From contig NZ_LT796768.1 of NCBI RefSeq assembly GCF_900167475.1, forward strand, positions 2,852,001 through 2,916,000: a stretch of DNA of 64,000 nt, in the 5' to 3' direction. The position numbers and the translations under genes are program-made. The DNA is from Aeromicrobium choanae. GTDB lineage: Bacteria > Actinomycetota > Actinomycetes > Propionibacteriales > Nocardioidaceae. Below are positions 17,404 through 25,863 of the stretch, in pieces. Under the pieces are notes generated by a model that had not been told where the DNA came from, did no database searches, and saw only the letters and a program-made list of their open reading frames with translations. How positions within the stretch are numbered: the first letter of the stretch is position 1; the number at the start of each line of letters is the position of its first letter.

Positions 17404-18491
17404 GCCTCACCACCGAACTTCTCGTTGAGCTTTTCCTGGTCGCGAGCGAGCTCGGGGTAGCTGGGCGCCACGATCTCGGGGAAGTCGCTGACGGCGACCA
17501 GGTAGCCCTCACCATCGACCGCGAGCGGCAGCTGCGGCAGCGGACGGTAGGCGGGACCGAAGATCACCTTGCCGTTGTCGGCCAGGTCGAACGTCGACTG
17601 GTGGCACGGGCAGAGCAGGTGGTGGGTCTGCTGTTCCCACAGGCTGATCGGGCAGCCGACGTGGGTGCAGATCTTGGAGTAGCACAGGATGCCCTCGACG
17701 CCCCAGTTCTCACGGCCCTTCTTCGGCGTGATGTCCTCGGGGCGCATGCGCACCACGATGACGGCGGCCTTGGCCTTGGCGGCCAGCAGGTCGTGACCGT
17801 GGATGACGGGGTGACCCTCGTCGTCGGTCTCGAAGAAGATCGCGGGCTCGGCGTTGACGAGCTGGCCGACCTCGAGGTCGGCCGGCTTGATCGGCGCACC
17901 CGAGACGTCGTTGACGACGCGCATGCCCTTCTTCCAGACCGTCTCGTCCTGGCTGTGGGGGAGCGGACCGAGGTCGCGCAGCATCACGATGGCCGGCAGG
18001 CCCATGGCGCCGACGGCGCCGAGCAGGCTGTTGCGGATCAGGGGACGACGGCCGATGCCGCTCTCCTGGACGCCCGCGTTGATGTCGGCCATGACCGCGG
18101 AGCGGTCCTCGTCGCTCGAGCGCGCGGGGTGGCGCATCTCGACCATCTCGTGGTCGCCCATGAGCTTCTTGGCCCACTGGATGATGCCGATGCCGATCAG
18201 CAGCAGGGCGCCGCCCAGCGTGGTGCCGAACGTGAAGTTCTGCGCCGACCAGCCACCGAAGGCGTCGCCGCTGTTCGGATCACCGAAGGCGAAGACGCGC
18301 ACGTCGGAGTCGATCGTGAAGTAGGCGACGCAGAAGCCGATCAGCAGGAGCGTGGCCACGCCGAACATGCCGGCGATCTGGCGCTCGGTGCGGCGCTCCT
18401 GGTTTCCGTCGACGTCCTGCGGGCGGTACTGGTGGGGTGCGAGCCCCGGGTCGGCGATCGGGTCGCCGGTGCGTTCGATTTCCGTCGTCAT
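17400..18491 (-). CDS. qcrA: Rieske iron-sulfur subunit QcrA
   Basis: 363 residues. Three membrane helices in the N-terminal half are the actinobacterial arrangement. The C-terminal Rieske domain binds its 2Fe-2S cluster through CTHVGC and CPCHQS. It carries electrons from menaquinol at QcrB to the diheme cytochrome QcrC. The ATG at 18491 overlaps the qcrC stop. In-frame codons continue upstream through qcrC but are not family sequence. Confidence 0.96.
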   Translation of the reverse strand: MTTEIERTGDPIADPGLAPHQYRPQDVDGNQERRTERQIAGMFGVATLLLIGFCVAYFTIDSDVRVFAFGDPNSGDAFGGWSAQNFTFGTTLGGALLLIGIGIIQWAKKLMGDHEMVEMRHPARSSDEDRSAVMADINAGVQESGIGRRPLIRNSLLGAVGAMGLPAIVMLRDLGPLPHSQDETVWKKGMRVVNDVSGAPIKPADLEVGQLVNAEPAIFFETDDEGHPVIHGHDLLAAKAKAAVIVVRMRPEDITPKKGRENWGVEGILCYSKICTHVGCPISLWEQQTHHLLCPCHQSTFDLADNGKVIFGPAYRPLPQLPLAVDGEGYLVAVSDFPEIVAPSYPELARDQEKLNEKFGGEA

Positions 18492-19327
18492 CGCTTCTTC
18501 GACCTCGTTCCGTGCATGCCGATCCACACCGCGAAGACCGTGAGGCCGCCGATGCCGATGATCCACGCGAACATGCCGTCGACCACGGGGCCGAGGCCGC
18601 CGCCGCCGATGCCGCCGGCGTTGCCCTGCTGCTGGATGGTCTTGACGTAGGCGATGATGTTGCGCTTGTCCTCGGGGGTGAGCACGTCCTCGGAGAAGAC
18701 GGGCATCTGCTGCGGGCCGGTCAGCATGGCCTCGTAGATGTGGATCGCGTCGACGCCCTGGAGCGTCGGGGCGTAGCGGCCGCTCGGCAGGGCGCCACCG
18801 GCGCCGACCGAGTTGTGGCACGCCGTGCAGTTGGTGCGGAAGAACTCTCCACCCTCGGAGATCCCCTGCTTGTCGACGCTCTGCCAGTCGAGGTCCTCCG
18901 CGGAGGGACGCGCCGGGCCGGGGGCCAGCGACGCGACGTAGGTCGCGATCTGGTCGATCTCGTCCTGCGTGTACTCGATGTGCTTGCGCGGGGCCTGGGG
19001 CGCGGTCTGCGCCATGGGCATGCGGCCGGTCTCCATCTGGAAGCCGACGGCGGCGGCGCCGACGCCGATCAGCGAGGGGCCGTAGTTGCCCTTGGCGTCA
19101 TCGGTGCCAGAGGTGGTGATGCCCTCGGCGTTGAGGCCGTGGCAGCTGGCGCAGCCCACGACGAAGAGCTGCCGGCCGGCCTCGACCTGCGAGACCGACG
19201 AGGCGGACTCGGCGGTGGCCGGTTCCGGCGCGACCGTCGCGTACGCCGCGCCGGTCAGCAAGAGCGCCAGGGCCAGCAGCGCCAGGAGCGCCATGGGATG
19301 CCGGCGGCGTGTCGACAGTTTCCGCAC
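18488..19327 (-). CDS. qcrC: Diheme cytochrome c subunit QcrC
   Basis: 279 residues. A signal/anchor helix (about 10-30) is followed by two cytochrome c domains with heme motifs CASCH and CTACH, and a C-terminal membrane helix (about 250-270). In actinobacteria this protein replaces soluble cytochrome c and links the bc1 complex directly to CtaC of the oxidase. GTG 19327 is preferred because GAACGAGG precedes it by 8 bases. A longer in-frame start at 19381 has no such site. A gap of 154 bases separates it from ctaE, so a second promoter there is possible although I cannot define one. Confidence 0.95.
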   Translation of the reverse strand: MRKLSTRRRHPMALLALLALALLLTGAAYATVAPEPATAESASSVSQVEAGRQLFVVGCASCHGLNAEGITTSGTDDAKGNYGPSLIGVGAAAVGFQMETGRMPMAQTAPQAPRKHIEYTQDEIDQIATYVASLAPGPARPSAEDLDWQSVDKQGISEGGEFFRTNCTACHNSVGAGGALPSGRYAPTLQGVDAIHIYEAMLTGPQQMPVFSEDVLTPEDKRNIIAYVKTIQQQGNAGGIGGGGLGPVVDGMFAWIIGIGGLTVFAVWIGMHGTRSKKR

Positions 19328-19481
19328 CGAGAGAACCTCGTTCCTGAAGATCTGAAAATCGGACCAGGATGAGGACGGCATTTCCGCTATCGTCCCCAGC
19401 CATGTGGGCCCATGCGTTCGCCTCAGCGTAGCGAGGGCCGAGCTCAGACTGTGTAGTTAGGTCCGCCTATCCCCGAGAGGG

Positions 19482-20087
19482 TCAGCGGATGATGTAGATG
19501 GCCGCGAACAGGGCCACCCAGACGACGTCGACGAAGTGCCAGTAGTACGACACGACGATGGCCGAGACGGCCTGCTCGTGGGTGAACTTGCGGGCGGCGT
19601 AGGTGCGGCCGATCACCAGCAGGAAGGCCAGCAGGCCGCCGATGACGTGAAGGCCGTGGAAGCCGGTGGCGAGGTAGAAGAGGGAGCCGTAGGCCGAGCT
19701 CTGGATCGTCAGGCCCTCGTGGACCAGCTCGGCGTACTCGGTGGCCTGGCCGCCGATGAAGACCGCTCCCATGATGAAGCTGATGATGAACCACTTGCGC
19801 ATGCCGGCCGCGTTGCCCTTGGCCGCGGCGTAGACGCCGAGCTGGCAGGTGACGGACGAGAGCACCAGGATCGTGGTGTTGACCGTGGCGAACGGGATGT
19901 TGAGGAGCTCGGTCTCCTGGGCCCACAGCTCGGGGGCGACACTGCGCACCGTGAAGTAGGCCGCGAACAGCGTCGCGAAGAACATCAGCTCGCTCGACAG
20001 CCACACGATGGTGCCGACCGTCACGTAGGACGGGCGGCCCTCGACGCCATGGAGCCGGGACGCGGGGATCGCAGAAGTAGTTGCCAC
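19482..20087 (-). CDS. ctaE: Cytochrome c oxidase subunit III
   Basis: 201 residues with five hydrophobic helices of the small bacterial COX3 form, including [10 protein letters not shown] and [12 protein letters not shown] near the end. It is part of the aa3 oxidase core and is thought to support proton uptake and stability. GTG 20087 is preferred over the open frame reaching 20204 because VATTSAIP begins the conserved region and the codon sits 6 bases after CATAAT on the minus strand. The order ctaE-qcrC-qcrA-qcrB is the actinobacterial standard. Confidence 0.96.
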   Translation of the reverse strand: MATTSAIPASRLHGVEGRPSYVTVGTIVWLSSELMFFATLFAAYFTVRSVAPELWAQETELLNIPFATVNTTILVLSSVTCQLGVYAAAKGNAAGMRKWFIISFIMGAVFIGGQATEYAELVHEGLTIQSSAYGSLFYLATGFHGLHVIGGLLAFLLVIGRTYAARKFTHEQAVSAIVVSYYWHFVDVVWVALFAAIYIIR

Positions 20088-20093
20088 GTGATC

Positions 20094-20105
20094 ATTATGT
20101 ACGAT
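20094..20105. promoter_or_regulatory. Abutting divergent -10 elements of ctaE and the receiver gene
   Basis: The minus strand CATAAT (20099-20094) lies 6 bases before the ctaE GTG. The plus strand TACGAT (20100-20105) lies 6 bases before GTG 20112. Both would give leaderless messages, starting 25 bases apart and moving away from each other. Confidence 0.55.
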
Positions 20106-20111
20106 GCCATC

Positions 20112-20525
20112 GTGAGCGAGCACCAGCCCCTTCGAGTCCTCCTCTTCAGCGACGATCAGGAGGTCCGAACCGCCGTCGTCGCAGCGCTTGGCACCAGGCC
20201 GCACCCCGATCTGCCGCCTATGGAGTTCGTCGAGTGCGCCACCGAGCCGGTCGTCTGGCAGCAGCTCGACGCCGGGGGAATCGCCCTGGCGATCCTCGAC
20301 GGCGAGGCCGTTCCCGCCGGTGGCATGGGCATCGCCCGGCAGATGAAGGACGAGCTCTACCAGGCGCCGCCGAGCCTCGTCCTGACCGGCCGTCCGCAGG
20401 ACGCGTGGCTCGCCACGTGGTCCCGCGCCGACGCGGTCGTGCCGCAGCCGCTCGACCCGTTCCGGCTCGCCGAGTCGGTCATCGCGCTGCTGCGCGGCGT
20501 CGCCGTGTCCGGCGCGCGTCCTTGA
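20112..20525 (+). CDS. Stand-alone degenerate response-regulator receiver protein
   Basis: 137 residues forming a receiver fold without an output domain. The acidic pair (FSDD), a phospho-acceptor-like Asp in ILDGEA and the Thr of LTGR are present. The invariant Lys before the last cis-Pro is Gln (VPQPLD). That change usually breaks phosphorylation-dependent switching, so it may act constitutively or by protein contact. GTG 20112 is chosen from its leaderless -10, and ATG 20097 is an in-frame alternative. It separates ctaE from trpD, which are direct divergent neighbours in mycobacteria. Confidence 0.7.
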   Translation: MSEHQPLRVLLFSDDQEVRTAVVAALGTRPHPDLPPMEFVECATEPVVWQQLDAGGIALAILDGEAVPAGGMGIARQMKDELYQAPPSLVLTGRPQDAWLATWSRADAVVPQPLDPFRLAESVIALLRGVAVSGARP

Positions 20526-20536
20526 GCGGCCGGTCC

Positions 20537-21574
20537 GTGGCCCTCACCTGGCCCCACGTCCTGACCGAGCTGATCGCCGCGCGCGATCTCGACACGGCCA
20601 CCACCGAGTGGGCGATGGGCGAGATCCTCTCCGGTGACGCCACCGGTGCCCAGATCGCGGGGTTCGCGGTCGCGCTGCGCGCCAAGGGCGAGACGGCTGC
20701 CGAGCTGCAGGGGCTCGTCGACGCGATGTACGCCAAGGCCACCACGCTCGACCTCGACGACCGGGTCGTCGACATCGTGGGCACCGGGGGCGACATGGCC
20801 AAGACCGTGAACATCTCCTCCATGGCGGCCGTCACCACGGCGGGCGCGGGCATCGGCGTGGTCAAGCACGGCAACCGTGCGGCCTCCAGCCAGTCGGGCA
20901 CGGCCGACGTCTTCGAGAAGCTCGGCGTGCGCCTCGACGTCCCGGCCGAGCACGTTCTCGACGTCTACCGCGAGGCCGGCATCACCTTCTGCTTCGCGCC
21001 GGTCTTCCACGCCTCGATGCGCTTCGCCGGGCCCACGCGGCGCGAGCTCGGCATCCCCACGTTCTTCAACTTCCTCGGCCCGCTGACCAACCCGGCGCGC
21101 CCGGCGGCCTCGGCGATCGGCTGTGCCGACCCGCGGATGGCGCCGCTCATGGCCGACGTGCTGGCCCGCCGCGGCAGCAGTGCGTTCGTGTTCCGCGGCG
21201 ACGACGGCCTCGACGAGATCACGGTCACCACGACGACGCGGTTCTGGCTGCCCGGTCCCGACGGCATCGAGGAGCAGGTCCTCGACCCGGCCGAGCTCGG
21301 CTTCGACCACGCGCCCGCCGATGCGCTGCGCGGCGGCGAGCCCTCGTACAACGCCGACGTCTTCCGCCGCGTGCTCGACGGCGAGCCCGGCCCCGTGCGC
21401 GATGCGGTGGTGCTCAACGCCGGCGCGGCGATCGCCGCGCACGAGAACGCCGACGGCGCCCTGGTCGAGCGACTGCGGGCGGGCGTCGCCCGCGCCACGC
21501 AGTCCATCGACTCCGGAGCCGCCCGCGCCGCGCTCGGTCGCTGGGTCGAGGCGACCTCGCGCCACGTGGCCTGA
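20537..21574 (+). CDS. trpD: Anthranilate phosphoribosyltransferase
   Basis: 345 residues, normal for the family. The PRPP-binding glycine loop reads [15 protein letters not shown], with [12 protein letters not shown] and the conserved GPLTNPARP further on. It transfers the phosphoribosyl group of PRPP to anthranilate, the second step of tryptophan synthesis, in the cytoplasm. GTG 20537 is taken as start, while TTG 20522 overlapping the previous stop is possible. It is not beside other trp genes here, as is common in actinobacteria. Confidence 0.95.
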   Translation: MALTWPHVLTELIAARDLDTATTEWAMGEILSGDATGAQIAGFAVALRAKGETAAELQGLVDAMYAKATTLDLDDRVVDIVGTGGDMAKTVNISSMAAVTTAGAGIGVVKHGNRAASSQSGTADVFEKLGVRLDVPAEHVLDVYREAGITFCFAPVFHASMRFAGPTRRELGIPTFFNFLGPLTNPARPAASAIGCADPRMAPLMADVLARRGSSAFVFRGDDGLDEITVTTTTRFWLPGPDGIEEQVLDPAELGFDHAPADALRGGEPSYNADVFRRVLDGEPGPVRDAVVLNAGAAIAAHENADGALVERLRAGVARATQSIDSGAARAALGRWVEATSRHVA

Positions 21575-21607
21575 TCCTCCGGACTGGCCGCAGGCCCGTG
21601 CGCGCCC

Positions 21608-21613
21608 TAGCGT
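21608..21613 (+). promoter_or_regulatory. Candidate leaderless promoter of the GPP34 gene
   Basis: TAGCGT lies 6 bases before ATG 21620, and there is no Shine-Dalgarno sequence. Confidence 0.5.
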
Positions 21614-21619
21614 GACCGC

Positions 21620-22288
21620 ATGACCGTTGCCGGGGACCTGACGCTGATCGCGACCGATCCCGCGACCGGGAAGTTCCGGCTGAGCGCCGCGAACCCCGGT
21701 GCGGTCTACGCCGGAGCGCACCTGATCGACCTGCTCGAGGCCGGACGGCTGTCGACGCGGGGCGAGGGACGCAGGCTGCGGGTGGTGGTCGACGACCGGT
21801 CCCCGACGGGACGCCCGGATCTCGACCATGCACTCTCGCGCCTGACCAAGGACAAGCCCCTCCCGGTGTCCTCGGTCATCTCACGGCTCGGCCACGAGGG
21901 GCGCAAGCGCGCCTACGCGGCGCTCGAGCAGGAGCACCGCGTGCGCTCGCGCACCGAGAAGGTGCTGCTGTTCGACGTCACCCGGTACGACGTGCTCGAC
22001 ACCGACGGCCGCGATGAGCTCGTCCGAGCGGTGCGAGCGGTCCTGCTGGAGGAGGCCGCTCCCGACGGAAGGACCGGGCCGGTGGTGTCGCTGCTGGCCG
22101 CCGTGAACCAGCTGGGGCTGGTCGTCGACCGGCCCGACCGCAAGAGGGCCAAGGCGCGGGCGAAGACGGTGTCCGCCGAGGACTGGGCGAGCGAGGCGGT
22201 GCGCCGCGCCGTGGCCGGGGCCGAGGCGGCCGTGATGGCCGCGATCATGGGCGCGGCGGTCGCCGGCTCGGCCGGCGGCAGCAGCTGA
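21620..22288 (+). CDS. GPP34/GOLPH3-like phosphoprotein
   Basis: 222 residues. The N-terminal GDLTLIATDPATGKFRL, AGAHLIDLL and the central TEKVLLFDVTRY follow the bacterial GPP34 (GOLPH3/VPS74) family. Eukaryotic members bind phosphatidylinositol-4-phosphate, but the role of the actinobacterial versions is not established. The C-terminal end is Ala/Gly-rich and could associate with the membrane. The start is supported by the -10 six bases upstream. It converges on the AsnC-type gene with one base between the stops. Confidence 0.82.
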   Translation: MTVAGDLTLIATDPATGKFRLSAANPGAVYAGAHLIDLLEAGRLSTRGEGRRLRVVVDDRSPTGRPDLDHALSRLTKDKPLPVSSVISRLGHEGRKRAYAALEQEHRVRSRTEKVLLFDVTRYDVLDTDGRDELVRAVRAVLLEEAAPDGRTGPVVSLLAAVNQLGLVVDRPDRKRAKARAKTVSAEDWASEAVRRAVAGAEAAVMAAIMGAAVAGSAGGSS

Positions 22289-22289
22289 G

Positions 22290-22568
22290 TCAGTCCAGCC
22301 CGATGCTGAACGCGTCCTCGAGGTCGTGGCGGCTGAAGGTGCGGAAGGCGATCTGCGTCTGGGTGGACAGCACCCCGGGCACCTTGTTGAGCCGGTCGGC
22401 CACGACCGACGCGATCTCCTCGTGGGTGCGCACGCGCACCATGGCGATGAGGTCGTGGTCGCCGGTGACGGAGTAGACCTCGCTGATCCCCGGGATGTCG
22501 GCGATCGCGGCGCCGGTCTCGGGGATGGAGGAGACCTCGGCCTGGACGAAGACGATGGCGGTGATCAC
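22290..22568 (-). CDS. AsnC/Lrp-type effector-binding domain protein
   Basis: 92 residues containing only the RAM/AsnC ligand-binding domain (ITAIVFVQAE, GDHDLIAMVRV, TQTQIAFRTFS). It has no helix-turn-helix. Such single-domain proteins form ring oligomers that bind amino acids and may modulate full-length Lrp regulators. GTG 22568 lies 6 bases after TAGGCT on the minus strand, which supports this start. It sits just downstream of the exonuclease gene but has its own candidate promoter. Confidence 0.85.
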   Translation of the reverse strand: MITAIVFVQAEVSSIPETGAAIADIPGISEVYSVTGDHDLIAMVRVRTHEEIASVVADRLNKVPGVLSTQTQIAFRTFSRHDLEDAFSIGLD

Positions 22569-22574
22569 CGGGCC

Positions 22575-22580
22575 AGCCTA
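22575..22580 (-). promoter_or_regulatory. Candidate leaderless promoter of the AsnC-type gene
   Basis: The minus strand TAGGCT is separated by 6 bases (GGCCCG) from GTG 22568. Confidence 0.5.
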
Positions 22581-22589
22581 GCCGCGTCG

Positions 22590-24308
22590 TCAGGCCAGGC
22601 GCGCGACCTGGAGGTCGACGTCGAACCGCTCGAGGTGCCGGGCCGCGGCGGGCCACGCCGAGCTCCAGGAGCCCCGCACCATGCGGACACCCGGCGACTC
22701 CAGCCAGCGCAGCAGCGCCTCGGTCTCCTCGATCAGGGCCGCGGGCATCGGCCGGATCGCCGGCTCGACCGTCTCGGCGGTGGTCAGCAGGATGTCGACC
22801 CAGCCGGCCGTTGCGCCTCGGGTGGTGGCGACCTGGCGCGGCAGGATCGCCGCGGCCGCGAGCCGGCCGTGACGGATCACGTGCACCTGCCACCCGTCGG
22901 CGTGGGGCGCCGCGGCGATCACCTCGGGCTCGGCCGCGAGGGAGTCGAGCCGTTGGGTGCGGCGCACGGCGCGGATCAGGCTGGCGGCGCGATCGCGCAG
23001 GACGGCGGCGTCCTCGAATCGCTGGCTCTCGGCGAGGTGGGCCATGCGCTGCTCGAGGTGGGAGACGACCTCGACCGGGTCGGCGGTCATCGCCGTGCGC
23101 ACCCGCGAGACCTCGAGGAGGTAGTCGGCCGGCGTGACGGCACCGTCGCAGGGGGAGAGGCACTGGCCGAGCTCGGCCAGCACGCAGGCGGCGCGACTGG
23201 GCTTGATCGGCAGCCGGCCGGAGCACTGCCGGATCCGGAAGGCGTCGTGGAGCGTGGCCAAAGCCGCCTCGGCCTGGCGCCGGCTGCCGAAGGGGCCGAT
23301 GTGCGTGGCCGCACCCTCGGTGACCGAGCGGACGAGGGAGACACGCGGCCACGGCTCGTCGGTGAGGCGCAGCCACGACACCCGCTCGGGGAACTTGGAG
23401 CGCCGGTTGTACGGCGGGCGGTGGCGATCGATGAGGCGCAGCTCGCGCACGCGCGCCTCGGTGTCGGTGGAGCACACCACGGTGTCGACCCGCTCGGCCA
23501 GCGCGATCATCTCGCCCATGCGCGAGCGCGTCTCGGCCTTGGTGAAGTACGACCGCACGCGGGTGCGCAGCGATCGCGAGGTGCCCACGTAGAGGACCTC
23601 ATCGCGCGCGTCGCGGAAGAGGTAGACGCCGGGCGCATCGGGGACGCCGTCGGCGAGGTGACGCTTGCGGCGCTGCTGGGGCGTGACCTTCGAGGTGAAG
23701 CTGGCGACGTCCTCCACGGTGGCCACGTTCCAGGTGCCGAGCCGCTCGAAGAGGGCGTGCAGGACGTCGACCGTGGCGCGGGCGTCGGTGAGCGCCCGGT
23801 GATCGGGCTGGACGGGGGAGAAGCGGGCCGCGAGCGTGGAGAGCTTGACGTTGGGCACCTCGTCGCGCAGCAGCACCCGACGGGCCAGTGGGACGGTGTC
23901 GATGACGTCGAAGCCCGGCCAGGTGATGCCCAGCTCCCTGGACGCGTGCTTGAGGAAGCCGACGTCGAAGGGCGCGTTGTGGGCGACCAGGACGGTGCCG
24001 TGCGCGAACTCCAGGAAGCTGGGCAGCGCCTCGGCGATGCGGGGCGCCTCGACGAGCATCTGGTCGGTGATCCCCGTCAGCACCGTGATGAACGCGGGGA
24101 TCAGCTGGTCGGGGTTCACGAGCGTCTGGAACTCGCCCAGGATCTCGCCGCCACGCACCTTGACCGCACCGATCTCGGTGATCCGCGACCCCTTGGCGGG
24201 CGATCCGCCCGTGGTCTCCAGGTCGACCACGCAGAACGTGGTGTCGTGGAGGGGACGGCCACCCCAGTCGATGTCGGGGTCGTCGAAGGCGGGTTGGTGC
24301 GATGCCAT
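22590..24308 (-). CDS. DEDDh exonuclease fused to a GIY-YIG/UvrC-like nuclease
   Basis: 572 residues. The N-terminal DnaQ-type exonuclease (about 20-185) has DLETTGG, HNAPFDVGFL and HRALTDA motifs supplying the DEDDh metal ligands. The second half has a GIY-YIG domain (GVYLFRDARDEVLYVGTS, about 222-300) and then UvrC-like and UVR sequence. The same fusion is known in mycobacteria (Rv2191). It probably acts in DNA repair or end trimming, but its substrate is not established. ATG 24308 is fixed by TACGGT six bases upstream. Confidence 0.9.
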   Translation of the reverse strand: MASHQPAFDDPDIDWGGRPLHDTTFCVVDLETTGGSPAKGSRITEIGAVKVRGGEILGEFQTLVNPDQLIPAFITVLTGITDQMLVEAPRIAEALPSFLEFAHGTVLVAHNAPFDVGFLKHASRELGITWPGFDVIDTVPLARRVLLRDEVPNVKLSTLAARFSPVQPDHRALTDARATVDVLHALFERLGTWNVATVEDVASFTSKVTPQQRRKRHLADGVPDAPGVYLFRDARDEVLYVGTSRSLRTRVRSYFTKAETRSRMGEMIALAERVDTVVCSTDTEARVRELRLIDRHRPPYNRRSKFPERVSWLRLTDEPWPRVSLVRSVTEGAATHIGPFGSRRQAEAALATLHDAFRIRQCSGRLPIKPSRAACVLAELGQCLSPCDGAVTPADYLLEVSRVRTAMTADPVEVVSHLEQRMAHLAESQRFEDAAVLRDRAASLIRAVRRTQRLDSLAAEPEVIAAAPHADGWQVHVIRHGRLAAAAILPRQVATTRGATAGWVDILLTTAETVEPAIRPMPAALIEETEALLRWLESPGVRMVRGSWSSAWPAAARHLERFDVDLQVARLA

Positions 24309-24314
24309 GGGGTG

Positions 24315-24320
24315 ACCGTA
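24315..24320 (-). promoter_or_regulatory. Candidate leaderless promoter of the exonuclease gene
   Basis: The minus strand TACGGT is separated by 6 bases (CACCCC) from ATG 24308. Confidence 0.52.
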
Positions 24321-24383
24321 GGTCGCGGGTCCGACGAATCCGGTCAGGCGGCGCCGGGGAGGGAAACTGTCGGAGGTCACACC

Positions 24384-24389
24384 TAGCGT
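24384..24389 (+). promoter_or_regulatory. Candidate leaderless promoter of the CxxC mini-protein
   Basis: TAGCGT is separated by 7 bases from ATG 24397. Confidence 0.5.
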
Positions 24390-24396
24390 CGCGGCC

Positions 24397-24633
24397 ATGA
24401 ACGAGATGGAAACCACGGCACCGGTCGTCGTCGATTGCGACAGCTGCCTCGTCCGCTGCCCGGCCGTGTGCGGCGACTGCGTCGTCTCGGTCCTGCTCGG
24501 ACCACCCAGCGACGTGGCCTTCGACGCCGACGAGCGCGCCGCCCTCGATGCCCTCGCCGCCACCGGTCTGGTGCCCCCGCTGCGCCTCGTCGTGGGCGTG
24601 TCCGACCCGGAACGACACGTCGATGCGAGTTGA
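24397..24633 (+). CDS. Small cysteine-rich conserved actinobacterial protein
   Basis: 78 residues with four closely spaced cysteines in DCDSCLVRCPAVCGDC, which would bind zinc or an iron-sulfur cluster, followed by VVSVLLGPP and an acidic helix. Similar proteins commonly lie next to the NlpC/P60 gene in actinobacteria. I know no assigned function. ATG 24397 is supported by the -10 seven bases upstream, and ATG 24409 is an alternative. Its stop overlaps the -35 of the downstream promoter. Confidence 0.78.
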   Translation: MNEMETTAPVVVDCDSCLVRCPAVCGDCVVSVLLGPPSDVAFDADERAALDALAATGLVPPLRLVVGVSDPERHVDAS

Positions 24634-24658
24634 TCGGGGTTGACCCGCCAACTACAGT
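24630..24658 (+). promoter_or_regulatory. Promoter of the c-di-AMP riboswitch transcript
   Basis: TTGATC (24630-24635), a 17-base spacer and TACAGT (24653-24658). The expected start near 24665 falls just before the riboswitch. Confidence 0.6.
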
Positions 24659-24667
24659 TGTCTCTTG

Positions 24668-24815
24668 TGTCGCCGAACGGCGGCGCCGCCGAATCGTCGG
24701 ACCGGAAACGGCCGGCGAGCCGGGGAACCAAGGTACGTGGGGTGAATCGACCGGCTCGCCGGTCGTAGGGCAAGACCGAGGCCCGAATCCGTCAGCTCAC
24801 CTGGTAGGCGTCGAG
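24668..24815 (+). ncRNA. c-di-AMP riboswitch (ydaO-yuaA class)
   Basis: The conserved core of the class is present in order: GCCGGGGAACC (24719-24729), GGGGTGAAT (24739-24747), TAGGGCAAGACCGAGG (24766-24781), CCGAATCCGTCAGCTCACC (24783-24801) and GGTAGGCGTC. The paired arms around 24690-24720 and 24750-24765 fit the two-fold aptamer. In actinobacteria this class controls cell-wall hydrolases and resuscitation factors, which fits the NlpC/P60 gene starting 20 bases downstream. High c-di-AMP normally turns such genes off. I do not see a clear expression-platform terminator, so control may be at translation. Confidence 0.92.
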
Positions 24816-24834
24816 GTACTCAGGAGTTCATTTC

Positions 24835-25791
24835 GTGCGCTTTCGCACCGCTGCGGCCACTGTGGCCGCTTCGGCCTTCGTGGCCGGTTCGTTCATCGCC
24901 GTCTCACCCGCCAACGCCGAGCCCGAGGTGACCGAGGCCGACGTCGAGAAGGCCTTCGACCAGGCCGAGGCCGCCAACGAGACGCTCAACCAGCTCACCG
25001 AGGACGCCGACGACCTCGACGCGCGCATCGACGAGGTCGGTGCCGAGATCCGCAAGATCCGCAAGGTCTTCACGGTCCAGCGCGACGAGTTGGGCGCCGA
25101 CATCGTCCAGCAGCAGCTGGAGCAGCCGCTCGGCCCCACCGTCGGCCTGCTCGCCAGCCAGGACCCCGACCTCTTCATCGAGGGCCTCAGTGCCATCGAC
25201 GCGCTGAACACCACGCGCGCCGACGCCCTCGAGTCGTTCACCCGCACGCGGGTCGAGCTCGAGAAGCGCCAGACCCAGCTCGCCGAGCACGAGCGTGAGC
25301 TCGACGCGAAGCTGGCGAAGGCCGAGAAGACGAAGAAGAAGCTCGTCGACTCCTACCAGAAGGCCAAGTCCGACTTCGCCCTCCTTTCGGCCGCCCAGCA
25401 GTCGGAGATGAACGCCGGCGACGTCGACGCGGTGCAGAACGCGGGCGCCGGCGCCGCGAAGAAGGCCATCGCGTTCGCGATGAGCCAGCTCGGCGAGCCC
25501 TACGTCTACGGCGGCACCGGCCCGGACAGCTGGGACTGCTCCGGCCTGGTGATGAAGGCCTACGCCGCGGCGGGCGTCTCGCTGCCGCGCGTCGTGGGCC
25601 CGCAGATGTCGGCGGGCCGTTCGGTCTCGGCCGGCGACCTGGCGCCCGGCGACCTCGTGGCCTACCCGAGCATGTCGCACATCGGCATCTACCTGGGTGG
25701 CGGCAAGGTCATCCACGCCCCGCGCCCCGGCAAGAGCGTCGAGATCACCAGCCTGTCCTCGGGCTTCGGCGTCTACGCGCGCGTCTCCTGA
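24835..25791 (+). CDS. NlpC/P60 peptidoglycan endopeptidase (RipA-like)
   Basis: 318 residues. The signal peptide ends at ANA near residue 25. A long coiled coil (about 30-190) is rich in Glu, Lys and Gln. The C-terminal NlpC/P60 domain has the catalytic Cys in DSWDCSGLV and His in MSHIGIYLGG. Such enzymes cut the D-Glu-DAP bond of peptidoglycan stems during cell separation, and the coiled coil usually mediates autoinhibition or partner binding. GTG 24835 follows TCAGGAG (24820-24826). It lies under the c-di-AMP riboswitch and ends at a long palindromic terminator. Confidence 0.93.
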   Translation: MRFRTAAATVAASAFVAGSFIAVSPANAEPEVTEADVEKAFDQAEAANETLNQLTEDADDLDARIDEVGAEIRKIRKVFTVQRDELGADIVQQQLEQPLGPTVGLLASQDPDLFIEGLSAIDALNTTRADALESFTRTRVELEKRQTQLAEHERELDAKLAKAEKTKKKLVDSYQKAKSDFALLSAAQQSEMNAGDVDAVQNAGAGAAKKAIAFAMSQLGEPYVYGGTGPDSWDCSGLVMKAYAAAGVSLPRVVGPQMSAGRSVSAGDLAPGDLVAYPSMSHIGIYLGGGKVIHAPRPGKSVEITSLSSGFGVYARVS

Positions 25792-25812
25792 CCCGCGGGC
25801 CCGAACCGGCCC

Positions 25813-25854
25813 CACGAGAACGGCCCCCGGCGATCGCCGGGGGCCGTTCTCGTG
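25813..25854. terminator. Bidirectional palindromic terminator
   Basis: A perfect 42-base palindrome (21 bp per arm, centre GCGATCGC) lies between the convergent NlpC/P60 and acyl-CoA synthetase genes. Confidence 0.85.
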
Positions 25855-25863
25855 CTCGGACTC

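Noticed and set aside
22326-24386. Plus-strand frame of 686 codons over the DEDDh/GIY-YIG gene
   Set aside because: Antisense shadow. The minus-strand product has clear nuclease motifs.
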